From assembly GCF_003031265.1 (NCBI RefSeq), contig NZ_CP019966.1, forward strand, positions 682,001 to 746,000: a stretch of 64,000 nt of DNA, written 5' to 3'. The translations under genes and the position numbers were made by a program. The DNA comes from Rhodopseudomonas palustris (lineage in GTDB: Bacteria > Pseudomonadota > Alphaproteobacteria > Rhizobiales > Xanthobacteraceae). The first letter of the stretch is position 1. Every line of letters begins with the position of its first letter. Of the stretch, positions 1 to 9,119 are shown one piece after another. The notes under the pieces are model-generated. The model saw nothing but the letters and a program-made list of their open reading frames with translations. It had not been told where the DNA came from and did not search any database.

Positions 1-1165
1 GATTCTTACACAGCGCCGACAGATACGCGACGAAGATCACCGTGCCGATCGCGCTGGTGAAGTTCTCGGCGCTGATCGCCAGCGCCAGCGCCCATTGATC
101 GACGCCGACCACGGCGAGCCACGAGAACGACAGGTTGGCGACCGCCTGCAGCAGGCCGCCGATCCACAGGCTGGCGGCCAGCGAATAACGCCGCGCCACG
201 AAGCCGCCCGCAAAGCCGCCGATCAGCGTTGCGGCGAGTCCAACGCCTTTGACGATCGCCGCATAGTCGTTGCGGGTGAAGCCGAGGTCGATCACGAAAG
301 GCGCCGTCATGGTGCCGGAGAACGCGTCGGTGAATTTGAACAGCACCACGAAAGCCAGCGCCGCGAATGCATCCTTGCGGCCGAGGAATTCGGAGAATGC
401 GCCGATCGCCGCCTGGGTGACGCGGCGGAATGCGCTCTCGCCGCTGGTTGCAGCTTCGGCTCGCGCCGACTGCTCCGGCTCGGTGGCGAGCAGCGCCGTG
501 ACGGTGCCGATCAGCACCATCGCGGCCATCGTCACATAGCCCCACATCCAGGATTCCAGCCGGGTCCGCCCGGTGGATTCGTAGGCGCTGACCAGAAACA
601 GCGCGCCGGCGGTCGAGACCAGCATGCCGATGCGATACGCCGCCACATAGGCGGCCATGCCGGCGGCCTGTTCTTGTTCCGGCAGGCTTTCGACCCTGAA
701 GGCATCGACCACGATGTCCTGGGTGGCCGACGTGGTGGCAACCAGCAGCGCACCGATCGCGACGTAGAGCGGCGACTTCGCCGGGTCCGCGAATGCTAGC
801 ACCAGGATGGCGGCGATCAGCAGCAGCTGGGCGAACACCAGCCAGCCGCGGCGCCGGCCGAACGTCCGGGTGAACAGCGGCACGTGCAGCGCGTCGACCA
901 GCGGAGCCCAGATGAATTTCAGCGTGTAGGGTGTGCCGACCAGTGCGAACAGCCCGATGGTGCCGAGATCGACGCCGGATTCGCGCATCCACACCAGCAG
1001 CGTCGAACCGGACAGCGCCAGCGGCAGGCCGGAGGAGAAGCCGAGAAACAGCACCACCAGCACCCGCGGCTGCAGATACACCGCCATCGCCTCGCGCCAG
1101 CTCGGCTTGGTGACGGCTACTTGCGACGGCGCCTCGGGATTCGACGCGGGATCGGGAGCATTCAT
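1..1165 (-). CDS. ampG: AmpG-like muropeptide permease, MFS family (3' end outside window)
   Basis: An open frame of 388 codons reads from ATG at 1165 off the left edge of the window without a stop, so the C-terminus is missing. It encodes a multi-spanning membrane protein with AmpG-type signatures: SGLPLALSGSTLLVWMRE near residues 34-51, then LVGTPYTLKFIWAPL, and TQDIVVDAFRVE after the third to fourth membrane segment. AmpG carries GlcNAc-anhydroMurNAc peptides from periplasm to cytoplasm during peptidoglycan recycling and can influence beta-lactamase induction. The start is the first ATG. The 200 bases behind it hold only palindromic repeats. A generic sugar or drug MFS carrier is less likely given the motif match. 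Confidence 0.85.
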   Translation of the reverse strand, partial: MNAPDPASNPEAPSQVAVTKPSWREAMAVYLQPRVLVVLFLGFSSGLPLALSGSTLLVWMRESGVDLGTIGLFALVGTPYTLKFIWAPLVDALHVPLFTRTFGRRRGWLVFAQLLLIAAILVLAFADPAKSPLYVAIGALLVATTSATQDIVVDAFRVESLPEQEQAAGMAAYVAAYRIGMLVSTAGALFLVSAYESTGRTRLESWMWGYVTMAAMVLIGTVTALLATEPEQSARAEAATSGESAFRRVTQAAIGAFSEFLGRKDAFAALAFVVLFKFTDAFSGTMTAPFVIDLGFTRNDYAAIVKGVGLAATLIGGFAGGFVARRYSLAASLWIGGLLQAVANLSFSWLAVVGVDQWALALAISAENFTSAIGTVIFVAYLSALCKN

Positions 1166-1211
1166 GTGTGGTTGGTAGCAGATTCGACGGAAGCCGGGCA
1201 TCAAAGTCCGT

Positions 1212-1340
1212 CATCGCCCGGCTTGTCCGGGCGAACCAGTACTCACCATGATTTGTGTGAAGCACGAGGCCATGCTGGACAATGCCGCCGCTGAGCCACG
1301 AAGGCTCTGGGATACTGGGTCGCCCGCTTTTGCGGGCGAT
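1212..1340. repeat. Paired palindromic intergenic repeat, inverted arrangement
   Basis: Two hairpins lie between ampG and rmuC. The first is CGCCCGG (1215-1221), 5-base loop, CCGGGCG (1227-1233), followed by CCAGTA. The second is CGCCCGC (1321-1327), TTTT loop, GCGGGCG (1332-1338), preceded by ATACTGG and followed by ATGACGG. The flanking ATGACG/CCAGTAT words make the two units inverted copies of each other. The same units recur near 7.85, 8.23 and 8.3 kb. Confidence 0.8.
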
Positions 1341-1364
1341 GACGGCGGGTTGCGTGGCGCGGCC

Positions 1365-2597
1365 TCAGCTCGGCGCGACTTCGTCAATCTTGAAGGCGCG
1401 CGAGGCGAACAGATCGGCGCGGTCGGGTGCCAACGAAGCTTCGGGGGCAGGGGTCGATGCGGACTCGGCGGCCGAGTCGCTGAAGTCGAGCTCCTCGATC
1501 CGAGCGGCGCGGCGCTCGATCTTGTCGGCGGAGATCAGGATCTGGCGGACGTCGTCGGTGACTTGGCCGAAATGGGTCTGCAGTTTGGTGACGCGCTCGC
1601 GCAAGCGCGCCAGATCGTCACCGAGACTGAGCACCTCGGTGCGGATCTGATCGGCGGCGTCGCGCATCCGTGCGTCTTTGAGGATCTGCTGCATCACCTG
1701 GATCGCCAGCATCAGCAGCGACGGCGACACCAGCACGACGCGGGCCCGGTAGGCCTTCTGGATCACGTCGTCGAAGCCGTCGTGGATCTCCGCATAGACC
1801 GACTCCGACGGCACGAACATCAGCGCGGTGTCCTGGGTCTCGCCCGGGATCAGGTATTTGGACGCGATGTCGTCGACATGGCGCATCACGTCGGTGCGCA
1901 GCCGCTGCGCGGCGGCCTTCTTGGCTTCTTCGGTGGTCGCCTCGCGCAGCGCCGTCACCGCTTCCAGCGGAAACTTGGCGTCGATGCACAGCGGCCGCTG
2001 ATCCGGCAGCAGCACCACGCAGTCCGGCCGTTTGCCGGTCGACAGCGTGTATTGGAACGCGAACGAGCCCTTCGGCAGCCCGTCCTGCACGATCGTTTCC
2101 ATCCGCGCCTGGCCGAACGCGCCACGTGCCTGCTTGTTGGCGAGCACGTCGCGCAGGGTCGTCACTTGGTCGGTCAGTTCGGTGAGGTTGTCATGGGCGC
2201 GGTCGATGATGCCGAGCCGCTCGTGCAGCGCTTGCAGGCTCTGCATGGTGTAACGGGTCGATTGGGTCAGCGACTGGCCGAACCGGTGGGTGACGCTGTC
2301 GAGCCGTTCGCTCATCGCCCGCGCCATTTCGGCCTGACGGCCGGCAAGCGCCCGGCCCATCGCATCGACCCGGCCGTTGGCCTCGTGCTGGGCCCGCATC
2401 AACACCGCCAGCCGCTGATCGATCTCCGCGGTCCGCCGCGCGGCGCTGCCGCGGGCGACCAATATGGCGATGATCGCGAGCAGGGCCAGCGCGAGTGCGG
2501 CGAAAGCTACGGCGGCCATGCCGAGGCTGACGGGCACTTCGCCGAGCCTGAACAGAATCTGGTCCATCGCCGCCGGTGTAGCAGATTGCACAGCCAT
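1365..2597 (-). CDS. rmuC: RmuC-family DNA recombination protein
   Basis: The 410-residue protein begins with a single membrane anchor (about residues 20-48, rich in A, L and I). A long helical coiled-coil part follows (about 50-190), then the conserved RmuC core with DCVVLLPDQRPLCIDAKFPLEA and ALMFVPSESVYAEI. RmuC proteins are nuclease-fold proteins that limit recombination at inverted repeats in E. coli; the mechanism is not settled. An ATG at 2597 is preceded in frame by a TTG. I chose the ATG, and a further in-frame ATG lies at about 2567. The gene is divergent from def, with a 119-base shared upstream region. Confidence 0.9.
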   Translation of the reverse strand: MAVQSATPAAMDQILFRLGEVPVSLGMAAVAFAALALALLAIIAILVARGSAARRTAEIDQRLAVLMRAQHEANGRVDAMGRALAGRQAEMARAMSERLDSVTHRFGQSLTQSTRYTMQSLQALHERLGIIDRAHDNLTELTDQVTTLRDVLANKQARGAFGQARMETIVQDGLPKGSFAFQYTLSTGKRPDCVVLLPDQRPLCIDAKFPLEAVTALREATTEEAKKAAAQRLRTDVMRHVDDIASKYLIPGETQDTALMFVPSESVYAEIHDGFDDVIQKAYRARVVLVSPSLLMLAIQVMQQILKDARMRDAADQIRTEVLSLGDDLARLRERVTKLQTHFGQVTDDVRQILISADKIERRAARIEELDFSDSAAESASTPAPEASLAPDRADLFASRAFKIDEVAPS

Positions 2598-2716
2598 CAA
2601 GAACGAAGATAGAACGCGACGCTGAACAGACCTTTAAGGCAGGCCGCGCCGAAAGTGGCAGAAGCTCCGGTCGGTCCCGGATTGACCGCAACGTCGGCGC
2701 CGCTTAAATCGCCGCC

Positions 2717-3244
2717 ATGGCCCTACGCGAAATCATCATTCTGCCCGACAAACGGCTGCGCGAGATCTCCAAGCCCGTCACCGAGGTGACGACCGAGATC
2801 CGCAAGCTCGCCGACGACATGTTCGAGAGCATGTACGAGGCCCCCGGAATCGGGCTGGCGGCGATCCAGATCGCCGAGCCGGTGCGGCTGATCACGATGG
2901 ATATCGTCCGCAAGGAAGGCGACGGCAAAAGCGATCCGCGCGCCTTCATCAATCCGGAGATCATCGGCGCCTCGTCGGACATGAACGTCTACGAGGAGGG
3001 CTGCCTGTCGATCCCGGAATACTACGCCGAGGTCGAACGGCCGAAGACGGTCCGGATCCGCTACACCGACCTCGACGGCAACGTTAAGGAAGAGGACGCC
3101 GACGGCCTGTTCGCGACCTGCATCCAGCACGAGATCGACCATCTCAACGGCGTGCTGTTCGTCGATCACCTGTCGAAGCTGAAGCGCGCGATGGTGATCC
3201 GCAAGTTCGAGAAGGCTGCCAAGCGCGGCATTAAATACGTCTGA
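2717..3244 (+). CDS. def: Peptide deformylase
   Basis: The 175-residue protein has all three deformylase motifs in order: GIGLAAIQ (about residues 45-52), EEGCLSIP (about 94-101, metal-binding Cys) and HEIDH (about 137-141, two metal-binding His and the catalytic Glu). It removes the formyl group from nascent polypeptides in the cytoplasm. The length is normal for the family. It is followed 78 bases later by fmt, which adds the formyl group to initiator tRNA, so the pair forms the usual def-fmt unit. The ATG at 2717 gives the expected N-terminus beginning with a short strand and DKRLR. Confidence 0.97.
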   Translation: MALREIIILPDKRLREISKPVTEVTTEIRKLADDMFESMYEAPGIGLAAIQIAEPVRLITMDIVRKEGDGKSDPRAFINPEIIGASSDMNVYEEGCLSIPEYYAEVERPKTVRIRYTDLDGNVKEEDADGLFATCIQHEIDHLNGVLFVDHLSKLKRAMVIRKFEKAAKRGIKYV

Positions 3245-3322
3245 GCGTGCGCGCAGGTGATCGGCCGACGCGTTGCGACGCTCGGCCCTCCGTCGCCCAG
3301 ACCTGTCCGGGACTCTGACGCC

Positions 3323-4258
3323 ATGCCGCTTCGCCTCGTCTTCATGGGAACGCCCGAGTTCGCGGTACCGACGCTGCTGGCTCTGGCGGCCCATGGCCAC
3401 GACATCGCTGCGGTTTATACGCGCGAGCCGAAGCCGGCCGGTCGGGGCATGAAGCTGCAGGAGACGCCGGTTGCGCTCGCCGCGCACCGGCTGCAGGCGC
3501 CCGTGTTGACTCCAAAGACGCTGCGCACCGATGAGGCGCTGGCGAACTTCCGCGCCCACGAGGCGGATGCGGCCGTCGTCGTCGCTTATGGCATGATCCT
3601 GCCGCAGGCCATTCTCGATGCGCCCGAGCTCGGCTGCTACAATTTGCATGGCTCGCTGCTGCCGCGCTGGCGCGGCGCCGCGCCGCTCAATCGTGCCATC
3701 ATGGCCGGCGACGCTGAGACCGGCGTGATGGTGATGAAAATGGACGCCGGGCTGGACACCGGCGATGTCGCGATGGCCGAGCGGATCGCCATCACCGATG
3801 CCATGACGGTCACCGACGTGCATGATCAGCTCGCCCGGCTCGGCGCCGATCTGATGGTGCGGGCGATGGCGGCGCTGGAGCGCGGCGGGCTGCAACTCAC
3901 CAAACAAAGCGAAGACGGCGTCACCTACGCGGCCAAGATCGACAAAGCCGAAGCCAAGATCGATTTCGCCAAGCCAGCGCGCGCGGTGCTGCGCCACATC
4001 CACGGCCTGTCGCCGTTTCCGGGCGCGTGGTGCGAACTGCCGATCGAAGGTCAGCCGGTACGGATCAAGGTGCTGCGCTGCGCGCTCGCCGAGGGGCGTG
4101 GCACGCCGGGCGAAGTGATCGGCGATGATCTCACGATTGCTTGCGACGACGGCGCGATCCGAATCGCGCAATTGCAGCGCGCCGGCAAGCAGCCGATGAC
4201 CGCTGAAGAATTTCTGCGCGGCACGCCGATCGCGAAGGGTGTGCGGGTGGTTGGCTGA
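3323..4258 (+). CDS. fmt: Methionyl-tRNA formyltransferase
   Basis: The 311-residue protein starts [18 protein letters not shown], the canonical Fmt N-terminus. An upstream in-frame start at 3257 would add 22 residues without family similarity, so ATG 3323 is preferred. The formyl-THF and catalytic segment [20 protein letters not shown] (about residues 109-128) holds the catalytic Asn and His and the SLLP loop. MDAGLDTGD follows. The C-terminal domain, which helps recognise the tRNA, runs from about residue 205. Fmt formylates Met-tRNA(fMet) for translation initiation. It lies between def and truA on the same strand. Confidence 0.96.
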   Translation: MPLRLVFMGTPEFAVPTLLALAAHGHDIAAVYTREPKPAGRGMKLQETPVALAAHRLQAPVLTPKTLRTDEALANFRAHEADAAVVVAYGMILPQAILDAPELGCYNLHGSLLPRWRGAAPLNRAIMAGDAETGVMVMKMDAGLDTGDVAMAERIAITDAMTVTDVHDQLARLGADLMVRAMAALERGGLQLTKQSEDGVTYAAKIDKAEAKIDFAKPARAVLRHIHGLSPFPGAWCELPIEGQPVRIKVLRCALAEGRGTPGEVIGDDLTIACDDGAIRIAQLQRAGKQPMTAEEFLRGTPIAKGVRVVG

Positions 4259-4275
4259 GCCTATTGCACAGCGTC

Positions 4276-4354
4276 ATGCGCGGGCTTGACCCGCGCATCC
4301 ATCCTCGAAACAAATCTCTCTTGAACGATGGATTGCCGGGTCAAGCCCGGCAAT
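4276..4354. repeat. Paired palindromic repeat between fmt and truA
   Basis: Two 9-bp-stem hairpins with 5-base loops stand 33 bases apart: ATGCGCGGG (4276-4284) with CCCGCGCAT (4290-4298), and ATTGCCGGG (4332-4340) with CCCGGCAAT (4346-4354). Both loops are CTTGA or its complement TCAAG, so the second unit is roughly an inverted copy of the first. The element fills nearly the whole fmt-truA gap and would be transcribed with both genes. Confidence 0.8.
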
Positions 4355-4370
4355 GACACCAAATAGGGTC

Positions 4371-5108
4371 ATGCCCCGCTACAAACTCACCATCGAATAT
4401 GACGGCGCGCCGTTTTGTGGCTGGCAGTTGCAGCCGGCGCTGCCGTCGGTGCAGGGCGCACTGGAGGCGGCAGCGCTGGCGACCTGCGGCGAGGCCGTGC
4501 GGGTGCATGGCGCCGGCCGCACCGATGCCGGTGTCCATGCGCTGGGGCAGGTCGCGCATGTTGATATTCCGAAGCCGTTCCGCGCCGACAAGCTCCGCGA
4601 CGCGCTGAACGCCCATCTGCGTCCCAACCCGGTTGCTGTGCTGGCGGCCGAAATTGTGCCGGACACATTCGAAGCGCGGTTCTCGGCCGTGAGGCGGCAT
4701 TATCGCTATCGCATTGCCAACCGCCGCTCCAACCTGGCGCTCGACATCGGCAAAGTGTGGCGAGTGCCGAAGCCACTCGATACCGACGCGATGCACCGTG
4801 CTGCGCAGGTGCTGATCGGCAAGCACGACTTCACCACCTTCCGCGACACCGAGTGTCAGGCCGCCTCGCCCGAAAAGACCCTCGATGTGCTCGATGTGAT
4901 CCGGAACGGCGATGCGGTCGATATCGTCACCAATGCCCGCTCCTACCTGCACAGTCAGGTGCGCTCGATGGTCGGTTCGCTGGTCTGGGTCGGCGAAGGC
5001 CGCTGGACCGCGGACGACCTCGCCGCGGCGCTCGCCGCGCGGAAGCGCGCTGCCTGCGGCCCGGTCGCGCCGCCAGAGGGGCTGTATTTGATGCAGGTGG
5101 ATTACTAA
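4371..5108 (+). CDS. truA: tRNA pseudouridine synthase A (positions 38-40)
   Basis: The 245-residue protein opens [19 protein letters not shown], typical for TruA. The catalytic Asp lies in [14 protein letters not shown] (about residues 45-58), and HYRYRI and [12 protein letters not shown] motifs follow. TruA isomerises uridines 38-40 in the anticodon stem-loop of many tRNAs. An in-frame start at 4353 would add six residues (MTPNRV) reaching into the palindromic repeat, so I chose 4371. The gene ends convergent with dapE, separated by a large inverted repeat. Confidence 0.95.
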   Translation: MPRYKLTIEYDGAPFCGWQLQPALPSVQGALEAAALATCGEAVRVHGAGRTDAGVHALGQVAHVDIPKPFRADKLRDALNAHLRPNPVAVLAAEIVPDTFEARFSAVRRHYRYRIANRRSNLALDIGKVWRVPKPLDTDAMHRAAQVLIGKHDFTTFRDTECQAASPEKTLDVLDVIRNGDAVDIVTNARSYLHSQVRSMVGSLVWVGEGRWTADDLAAALAARKRAACGPVAPPEGLYLMQVDY

Positions 5109-5119
5109 GCGGTGCGGCT

Positions 5120-5238
5120 GTCATTCCGGGGCGCGCGTGAAACGCGCGAACCCGGAATCCCGATGTTGTAGCGAACGTAACGGTGCCTTGAATCTCGGGA
5201 TTCCGGGTTGGCGAGCTGTGCTCGCGCCCCGGAATGAC
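5120..5238. repeat. Large imperfect inverted repeat (about 120 bases) between convergent truA and dapE
   Basis: The outer arms GTCATTCCGGGGCGCG (5120-5135) and CGCGCCCCGGAATGAC (5223-5238) are perfect complements. Inner arms also pair: AACCCGGAATCCCGA near 5149-5163 against TCGGGATTCCGGGTT near 5195-5209. The whole intergenic region can fold into one cruciform. It may act as a two-way terminator for the convergent genes, but its sequence belongs to a dispersed repeat class (compare 12361-12384). Confidence 0.8.
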
Positions 5239-5246
5239 GGGGAGGG

Positions 5247-6410
5247 TCAGGCGAAATATCTCTCCAGCACGCCGCGATAGATTGCGGTGAGCTTGTCGAG
5301 GTCGCTGACCGGCGTGCGTTCGTCGATCTGGTGCATGGTCTGGCCGACCAGGCCGAATTCCACAACCGGGCAGTACTTGGCGATGAATCGTGCGTCGGAG
5401 GTGCCGCCGCCGGTGTTGAGATCGGGGTTGCGGCCAGTCACTTCGGCGATCGCGGCGCCGACCAGATCGGTAAAGGCGCCGGGCTTGGTGACGAACACGT
5501 CGGCGTTGGACGGCAACCATTCGATCCGGGCGCGGATGCGGTTGCCGCAGGCGGCCGCCAGCCGCTGCTCGACCAGCGCCTTCAGCGTCTCCTGGGTGTG
5601 GTGATCGTTGAAGCGGATGTTGAACTTGGCGCGCGCCTGTGCCGGGATCACGTTAGTGGCGGTATTGCCGACATCGACCGAGGTGAATTCCAGGTTGGAT
5701 GGCTGGAATTGCGCCGAGCCAGCATCGAGCGGCTCGTCGCTCAGCGCGGTAATCAGCCTGGCGATGTCCGGCACCGGATTGGCGGCGCGGTGCGGATAGG
5801 CGACGTGGCCCTGGACGCCATCGACGATCAGCACACCGGATTGCGAGCCGCGGCGGCCGATCTTGATGGTGTCGCCGATCGCCTCGACATTGCTCGGCTC
5901 GCCGACGATGCAGTGATCGAATTGTTCGCCGCGCTCGGCTGCCCATTGCAGCAGCTTGACGGTGCCGTTGACCGCGACGTCTTCCTCGTCGCCGGTGATC
6001 AGGAACGAGATCGAGCCCTTTGGCTTGCCGCCGATCGCCGCCAGATAGTCCAGCGTCGCCGCCACCGCGCAGGCGACTCCGCCCTTCATGTCGACCGCAC
6101 CGCGGCCGTACAGCAGGCCGTCTGCCACGTCGCCGGCAAATGCGCCGTGAGTCCAGGCGCTGGCTTCACCTGGCGGCACCACATCGGTGTGGCCGGCAAA
6201 GCAAAGATGCGGCGCGCCGTCGCCGACCCGCGCATACAGATTGTCGATGTCGGCGGTGCCCGGCTCCGAGAAGGTGACGCGATGCACGGTGAAACCTGCG
6301 CCCTTGAGCAGCGTCTCCAACACATCGAGTGCGCCGGCGTCCGCCGGAGTTACCGAGGGGCAGCGCAGCAGGTCCTGGGCGATCGAAAGCGCAGTCGGAG
6401 TCGAGGTCAT
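5247..6410 (-). CDS. dapE: Succinyl-diaminopimelate desuccinylase
   Basis: This is a 387-residue M20-family metalloenzyme. The visible di-zinc ligand motifs are [12 protein letters not shown] (His, about residue 71), [11 protein letters not shown] (Asp, about 103), the catalytic Glu pair in TGDEED (about 137), VGEPS (Glu), and QTMHQIDER near the C-terminus (His). It hydrolyses N-succinyl-LL-diaminopimelate to LL-DAP and succinate in lysine and peptidoglycan synthesis. Its start codon overlaps the stop of the upstream DUF805 gene by one base (TGATG), and dapD lies just beyond, so the three probably form one operon. Confidence 0.95.
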   Translation of the reverse strand: MTSTPTALSIAQDLLRCPSVTPADAGALDVLETLLKGAGFTVHRVTFSEPGTADIDNLYARVGDGAPHLCFAGHTDVVPPGEASAWTHGAFAGDVADGLLYGRGAVDMKGGVACAVAATLDYLAAIGGKPKGSISFLITGDEEDVAVNGTVKLLQWAAERGEQFDHCIVGEPSNVEAIGDTIKIGRRGSQSGVLIVDGVQGHVAYPHRAANPVPDIARLITALSDEPLDAGSAQFQPSNLEFTSVDVGNTATNVIPAQARAKFNIRFNDHHTQETLKALVEQRLAAACGNRIRARIEWLPSNADVFVTKPGAFTDLVGAAIAEVTGRNPDLNTGGGTSDARFIAKYCPVVEFGLVGQTMHQIDERTPVSDLDKLTAIYRGVLERYFA

Positions 6411-6883
6411 CAGGTCAGCGTGCCTTGCGGCTCCAGAGGATCGGGGCCGTATTGATTAGGACCGCGGGTGCCGCGCAGGCAGCCGAGTTCGACGAAGCCC
6501 CAGATCGCGATGCCGAGCCCGATCAGTGCCAGCACCAGGCTGACGGGGCTGTCTTCCATGGTCTGGTTGGAGCCGCCAAGCAGGCTCGGGCCGAACCAGA
6601 ACAGCAGAATCCACCAGCCGCTCTTGTCGCGGTCGTGCAGTCGTTTGACGCCGGTGGCGAGGCCCGACCAGGTGGCGGCAAGGCCGAGTGCGATCGCGAT
6701 CAACCAGATCAGGAGCGCGCCGCCGGCGAAGCGGAACAGCTGCTCGGGATCGACGCCGCCGAGCCAGGCGATGGCCAGCACGGTGAACACCATCCAGGCG
6801 GCGACGTAGATCAGTCCGACCAGCCAGTATTTGGCGCGATTGATCCGGCCTCGAAAGCTGAAGAACAGCGTGGTCCAGTCCAT
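6410..6883 (-). CDS. DUF805 family inner-membrane protein
   Basis: The 157-residue protein begins [20 protein letters not shown], the characteristic DUF805 opening (aromatic residues and the G-R-I-x-R motif). Three to four hydrophobic segments follow, at about 22-42, 50-70 and 105-125, with [13 protein letters not shown] between them, another family signature. The function of DUF805 proteins is unknown. It sits between dapD (19 bases upstream) and dapE (one-base overlap). Translational coupling suggests co-expression with lysine synthesis, without showing a functional link. Confidence 0.85.
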   Translation of the reverse strand: MDWTTLFFSFRGRINRAKYWLVGLIYVAAWMVFTVLAIAWLGGVDPEQLFRFAGGALLIWLIAIALGLAATWSGLATGVKRLHDRDKSGWWILLFWFGPSLLGGSNQTMEDSPVSLVLALIGLGIAIWGFVELGCLRGTRGPNQYGPDPLEPQGTLT

Positions 6884-6901
6884 TCGCGCCTCCTACAGGT
6901 G

Positions 6902-7747
6902 TCAGTCCCGCAGCAACTCGTTGATCGAGGTCTTGGAGCGAGTGCGCTCGTCGACGCGCTTGACGATCACTGCGCAGGCGGTGGCCGGGCCGGGGGCGCC
7001 GTTCTTCATCGGCTTGCCGGGCAGGGTGCCGGGCACCAGCACGGCATATTCTGGCACTTCGCCGACAAAGATTTCGCCGGTCTCGCGGTCGACGATCTTG
7101 GTCGAGGCGCCGAGGAAAACACCCATCGCCAGCACCGCACCCTTGCGGACGATCACGCCCTCGGCGACTTCGGAACGGGCACCGATGAAGCAGTCGTCCT
7201 CGATGATCACCGGGCCGGCCTGCAGCGGCTCGAGCACGCCGCCGATGCCGGCGCCGCCCGAGATATGGACGCGCTTGCCGATCTGGGCGCAGGAGCCGAC
7301 GGTCGCCCAGGTGTCGACCATGGTGCTTTCATCGACGTAAGCGCCGAGATTGACGAAGGACGGCATCAGCACCGCGTTCTTGGCGATAAAGGCGGAGCGG
7401 CGCACGATCGCGCCCGGCACGGCGCGGAAGCCGGCCTCGCGGAAGCGGTTCTCACCCCAGCCCTCGAACTTCGACGGCACCTTGTCCCACCAGTTGGCAC
7501 CGCCGGGGCCGCCGGCGATCACGCCCATGTCGTTGAGCCGGAACGACAGCAGCACCGCCTTCTTCAGCCACTGATTGACCGTCCAGGTGCCGGAGTCGTC
7601 GCGCTGCGCCACCCGCACCTTGCCCTGGTCGAGCAGATCGAGCGCGTCCTCGACGGCCTGACGAATCTCGCCCTGCGTTGCCGCGGTAACGGTGTCGCGC
7701 GCGTCGAAGGCGGCATTGATGGTAGATTCCAGGGCGGTGAGCGGCAT
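6902..7747 (-). CDS. dapD: 2,3,4,5-tetrahydropyridine-2,6-dicarboxylate N-succinyltransferase
   Basis: The 281-residue protein has an N-terminal helical domain ([16 protein letters not shown], matching DapD) and a left-handed beta-helix of hexapeptide repeats at about 100-240, for example [36 protein letters not shown]. It transfers succinyl from succinyl-CoA to tetrahydrodipicolinate, two steps before DapE acts. Length is typical. It is the first gene of the dapD-DUF805-dapE group. The ATG at 7747 fits the family start. Confidence 0.96.
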   Translation of the reverse strand: MPLTALESTINAAFDARDTVTAATQGEIRQAVEDALDLLDQGKVRVAQRDDSGTWTVNQWLKKAVLLSFRLNDMGVIAGGPGGANWWDKVPSKFEGWGENRFREAGFRAVPGAIVRRSAFIAKNAVLMPSFVNLGAYVDESTMVDTWATVGSCAQIGKRVHISGGAGIGGVLEPLQAGPVIIEDDCFIGARSEVAEGVIVRKGAVLAMGVFLGASTKIVDRETGEIFVGEVPEYAVLVPGTLPGKPMKNGAPGPATACAVIVKRVDERTRSKTSINELLRD

Positions 7748-7842
7748 CGACGGGTCCTTGGGAGGCTGATTTCAGGGAGAGTTTTGCGGAGTGTTGTCCG
7801 GATTCGCCGGGTCGGAGTCAAGGCGCCGCCGCGACCCCCAAG

Positions 7843-7880
7843 TCATCGCCCGGCTTGTCCGGGCGATCTAGTATCCTAGA
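7843..7880. repeat. Palindromic repeat upstream of the GIY-YIG gene
   Basis: The unit TCATCGCCCGGCTTGTCCGGG, continuing CGATCTAGTAT, forms a 7-bp hairpin with a 5-base loop. It is the same class as at 1212-1245 and 8292-8325. It ends about 27 bases before the ATG of the nuclease gene. Confidence 0.8.
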
Positions 7881-7906
7881 GCATTGGGCCGTCTGGGAGG
7901 TCTCCG

Positions 7907-8206
7907 ATGTCGCGTCAGTTTTACGTCTACATCTTGGCCAATCGAATCGGCGGGACGATCTACGTTGGCGTCACCAATGACCTCGTCCGTCGCACAGCCG
8001 AGCACAAATCCAAAGAGGTCGAGGGTTTCACGCTGCGCTACGGCGTCGACCGGCTGGTGTATTTCGAAGTGTTCGATGATGTCGAGAACGCCATCCGGCG
8101 CGAGAAGCGGCTGAAGAAATGGCCGCGCGACTGGAAGATCAGACTGATCGAGCAGCACAATCCGGATTGGAATGATCTGTACCCGGAGATCGCCGGTCCG
8201 CCCTGA
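7907..8206 (+). CDS. Small GIY-YIG nuclease-domain protein
   Basis: This 99-residue single-domain protein starts MSRQFYVYILANRIGGTIYVGVT. The GIY and YIG strands appear as YVYIL and IYVGV. The conserved Arg is in DLVRR (about residues 25-29) and the metal-binding Glu in IRREKRLKKW (about 63-72). The C-terminus has NPDWNDLYPEI, common in this family in Rhizobiales. GIY-YIG domains cut or nick DNA; the cellular role of the stand-alone form is unclear. The gene is isolated, opposite to its neighbours, and flanked on both sides by the same palindromic repeat class, which suggests a link between nuclease and repeat. Confidence 0.88.
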   Translation: MSRQFYVYILANRIGGTIYVGVTNDLVRRTAEHKSKEVEGFTLRYGVDRLVYFEVFDDVENAIRREKRLKKWPRDWKIRLIEQHNPDWNDLYPEIAGPP

Positions 8207-8215
8207 CCGGCGCTC

Positions 8216-8340
8216 TGGAATACTGGATCGCCCGCCTGCGCGGGCGATGACGGCGGGGGGATGTGGTGACGCCACGTCATCTCTCTTCCACGTCGTCGCC
8301 CGGCTCGTCCGGGCGATCCAGTATCCCAGGGCATTGGACG
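8216..8340. repeat. Two further palindromic repeat units downstream of the GIY-YIG gene
   Basis: The unit at 8221-8253 has CGCCCGC (8229-8235), CTGC loop, GCGGGCG (8240-8246), preceded by ATACTGGAT and followed by ATGACGG. The unit at 8292-8325 has CGCCCGG (8297-8303) and CCGGGCG (8309-8315), followed by ATCCAGTATCCCAGGGCATTGG. That last stretch closely matches the sequence after the upstream copy (7867-7888). The first unit is inverted relative to the outer two. Confidence 0.8.
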
Positions 8341-8420
8341 GAAGATCGCGAGCGCTCTGCAATACCTGGCCGCCTTGCATCCGGCGGCGATGACGATCGA
8401 GGCTGTGGAGGCGTTGCGGC

Positions 8421-9119
8421 TTACAGCGAACTCAGCTTTCCCAAGAACCCTGTCAAATCATCGGTCACGTGATCGACGTGGGTGGCGTCGCGGCCTTCGA
8501 GTTCCCAGTCTTCGCGGACCACGTCCTGGCTATCGTCAGGCACCACCAGCACGGTGGTCATGCCGAGCTGGTGCGGCACGGTGAGGTTGCGGGCGAGGTC
8601 TTCGAACATCGCGGCCCGGGCCGGGTCGACACCATGGCGGTCGAGAAAACGGCGGTAGGTCTGCGGCGCCGGCTTCGGTTCGAGGTCGGCCGCAATGATG
8701 TCGAACACCGCCTCGAAATGATGGCCGATGCCGAGCCGCTCCAGCACCTTGCCGGCGTGCGCGGTCGAGCCGTTGGTCAGGATCAGCTTGCGGCCCGGCA
8801 GTCGCTCGATCGCATCGCCCATCGCCGGATTCGGCTGCAGCGGCGAATGGTCGATGGCGTGGACATAAGCCAGGTAGTCGTCGGCGTGGACGCCGTGCTC
8901 GGTCATCATCCCGCGCATCGTGGTGCCGTAGCGCTTGTAGTAATCCTTCTGGATACGGAAGGCCTCTTCCGGCGAAACTTTCAGCCAGTTGGCGACGAAG
9001 TCGCGAATCCGCGCATCGACCTGCTGCCATAGGTTGAGGTGATGCGGGTACAGCGTGTTGTCGAGATCGAACACCCAGGTCTCGACGTGATCGAAGCCGC
9101 GTTTGCCGAGCTGCATCAT
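8421..9119 (-). CDS. HAD-superfamily pyrimidine 5'-nucleotidase-like hydrolase
   Basis: The 232-residue protein carries HAD motif I as VFDLDNTLYPH (about residues 17-27, nucleophile Asp and the general acid Asp). Motif II is LTNGSTAHA (about 112-120) and the later acidic motif is MFEDLARNL. The DLDNTLYP form is typical of the alphaproteobacterial pyrimidine 5'-nucleotidase (SDT1/PpnN-type HAD) group. The substrate is inferred only from family. Its ATG overlaps the stop of the upstream DUF1036 gene by four bases, so the two are co-translated. Confidence 0.85.
   Translation of the reverse strand: MMQLGKRGFDHVETWVFDLDNTLYPHHLNLWQQVDARIRDFVANWLKVSPEEAFRIQKDYYKRYGTTMRGMMTEHGVHADDYLAYVHAIDHSPLQPNPAMGDAIERLPGRKLILTNGSTAHAGKVLERLGIGHHFEAVFDIIAADLEPKPAPQTYRRFLDRHGVDPARAAMFEDLARNLTVPHQLGMTTVLVVPDDSQDVVREDWELEGRDATHVDHVTDDLTGFLGKLSSL

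Noticed and set aside
6..1265. A 419-codon minus-strand frame at the left edge
   Set aside because: It is Arg/Gly-rich and out of frame with ampG, whose own frame is open across the same region and carries clear AmpG motifs.
1212..8340. CRISPR-like repeat array
   Set aside because: The repeats are few, irregularly spaced, palindromic and separated by genes. There are no spacers of uniform length and no cas genes.
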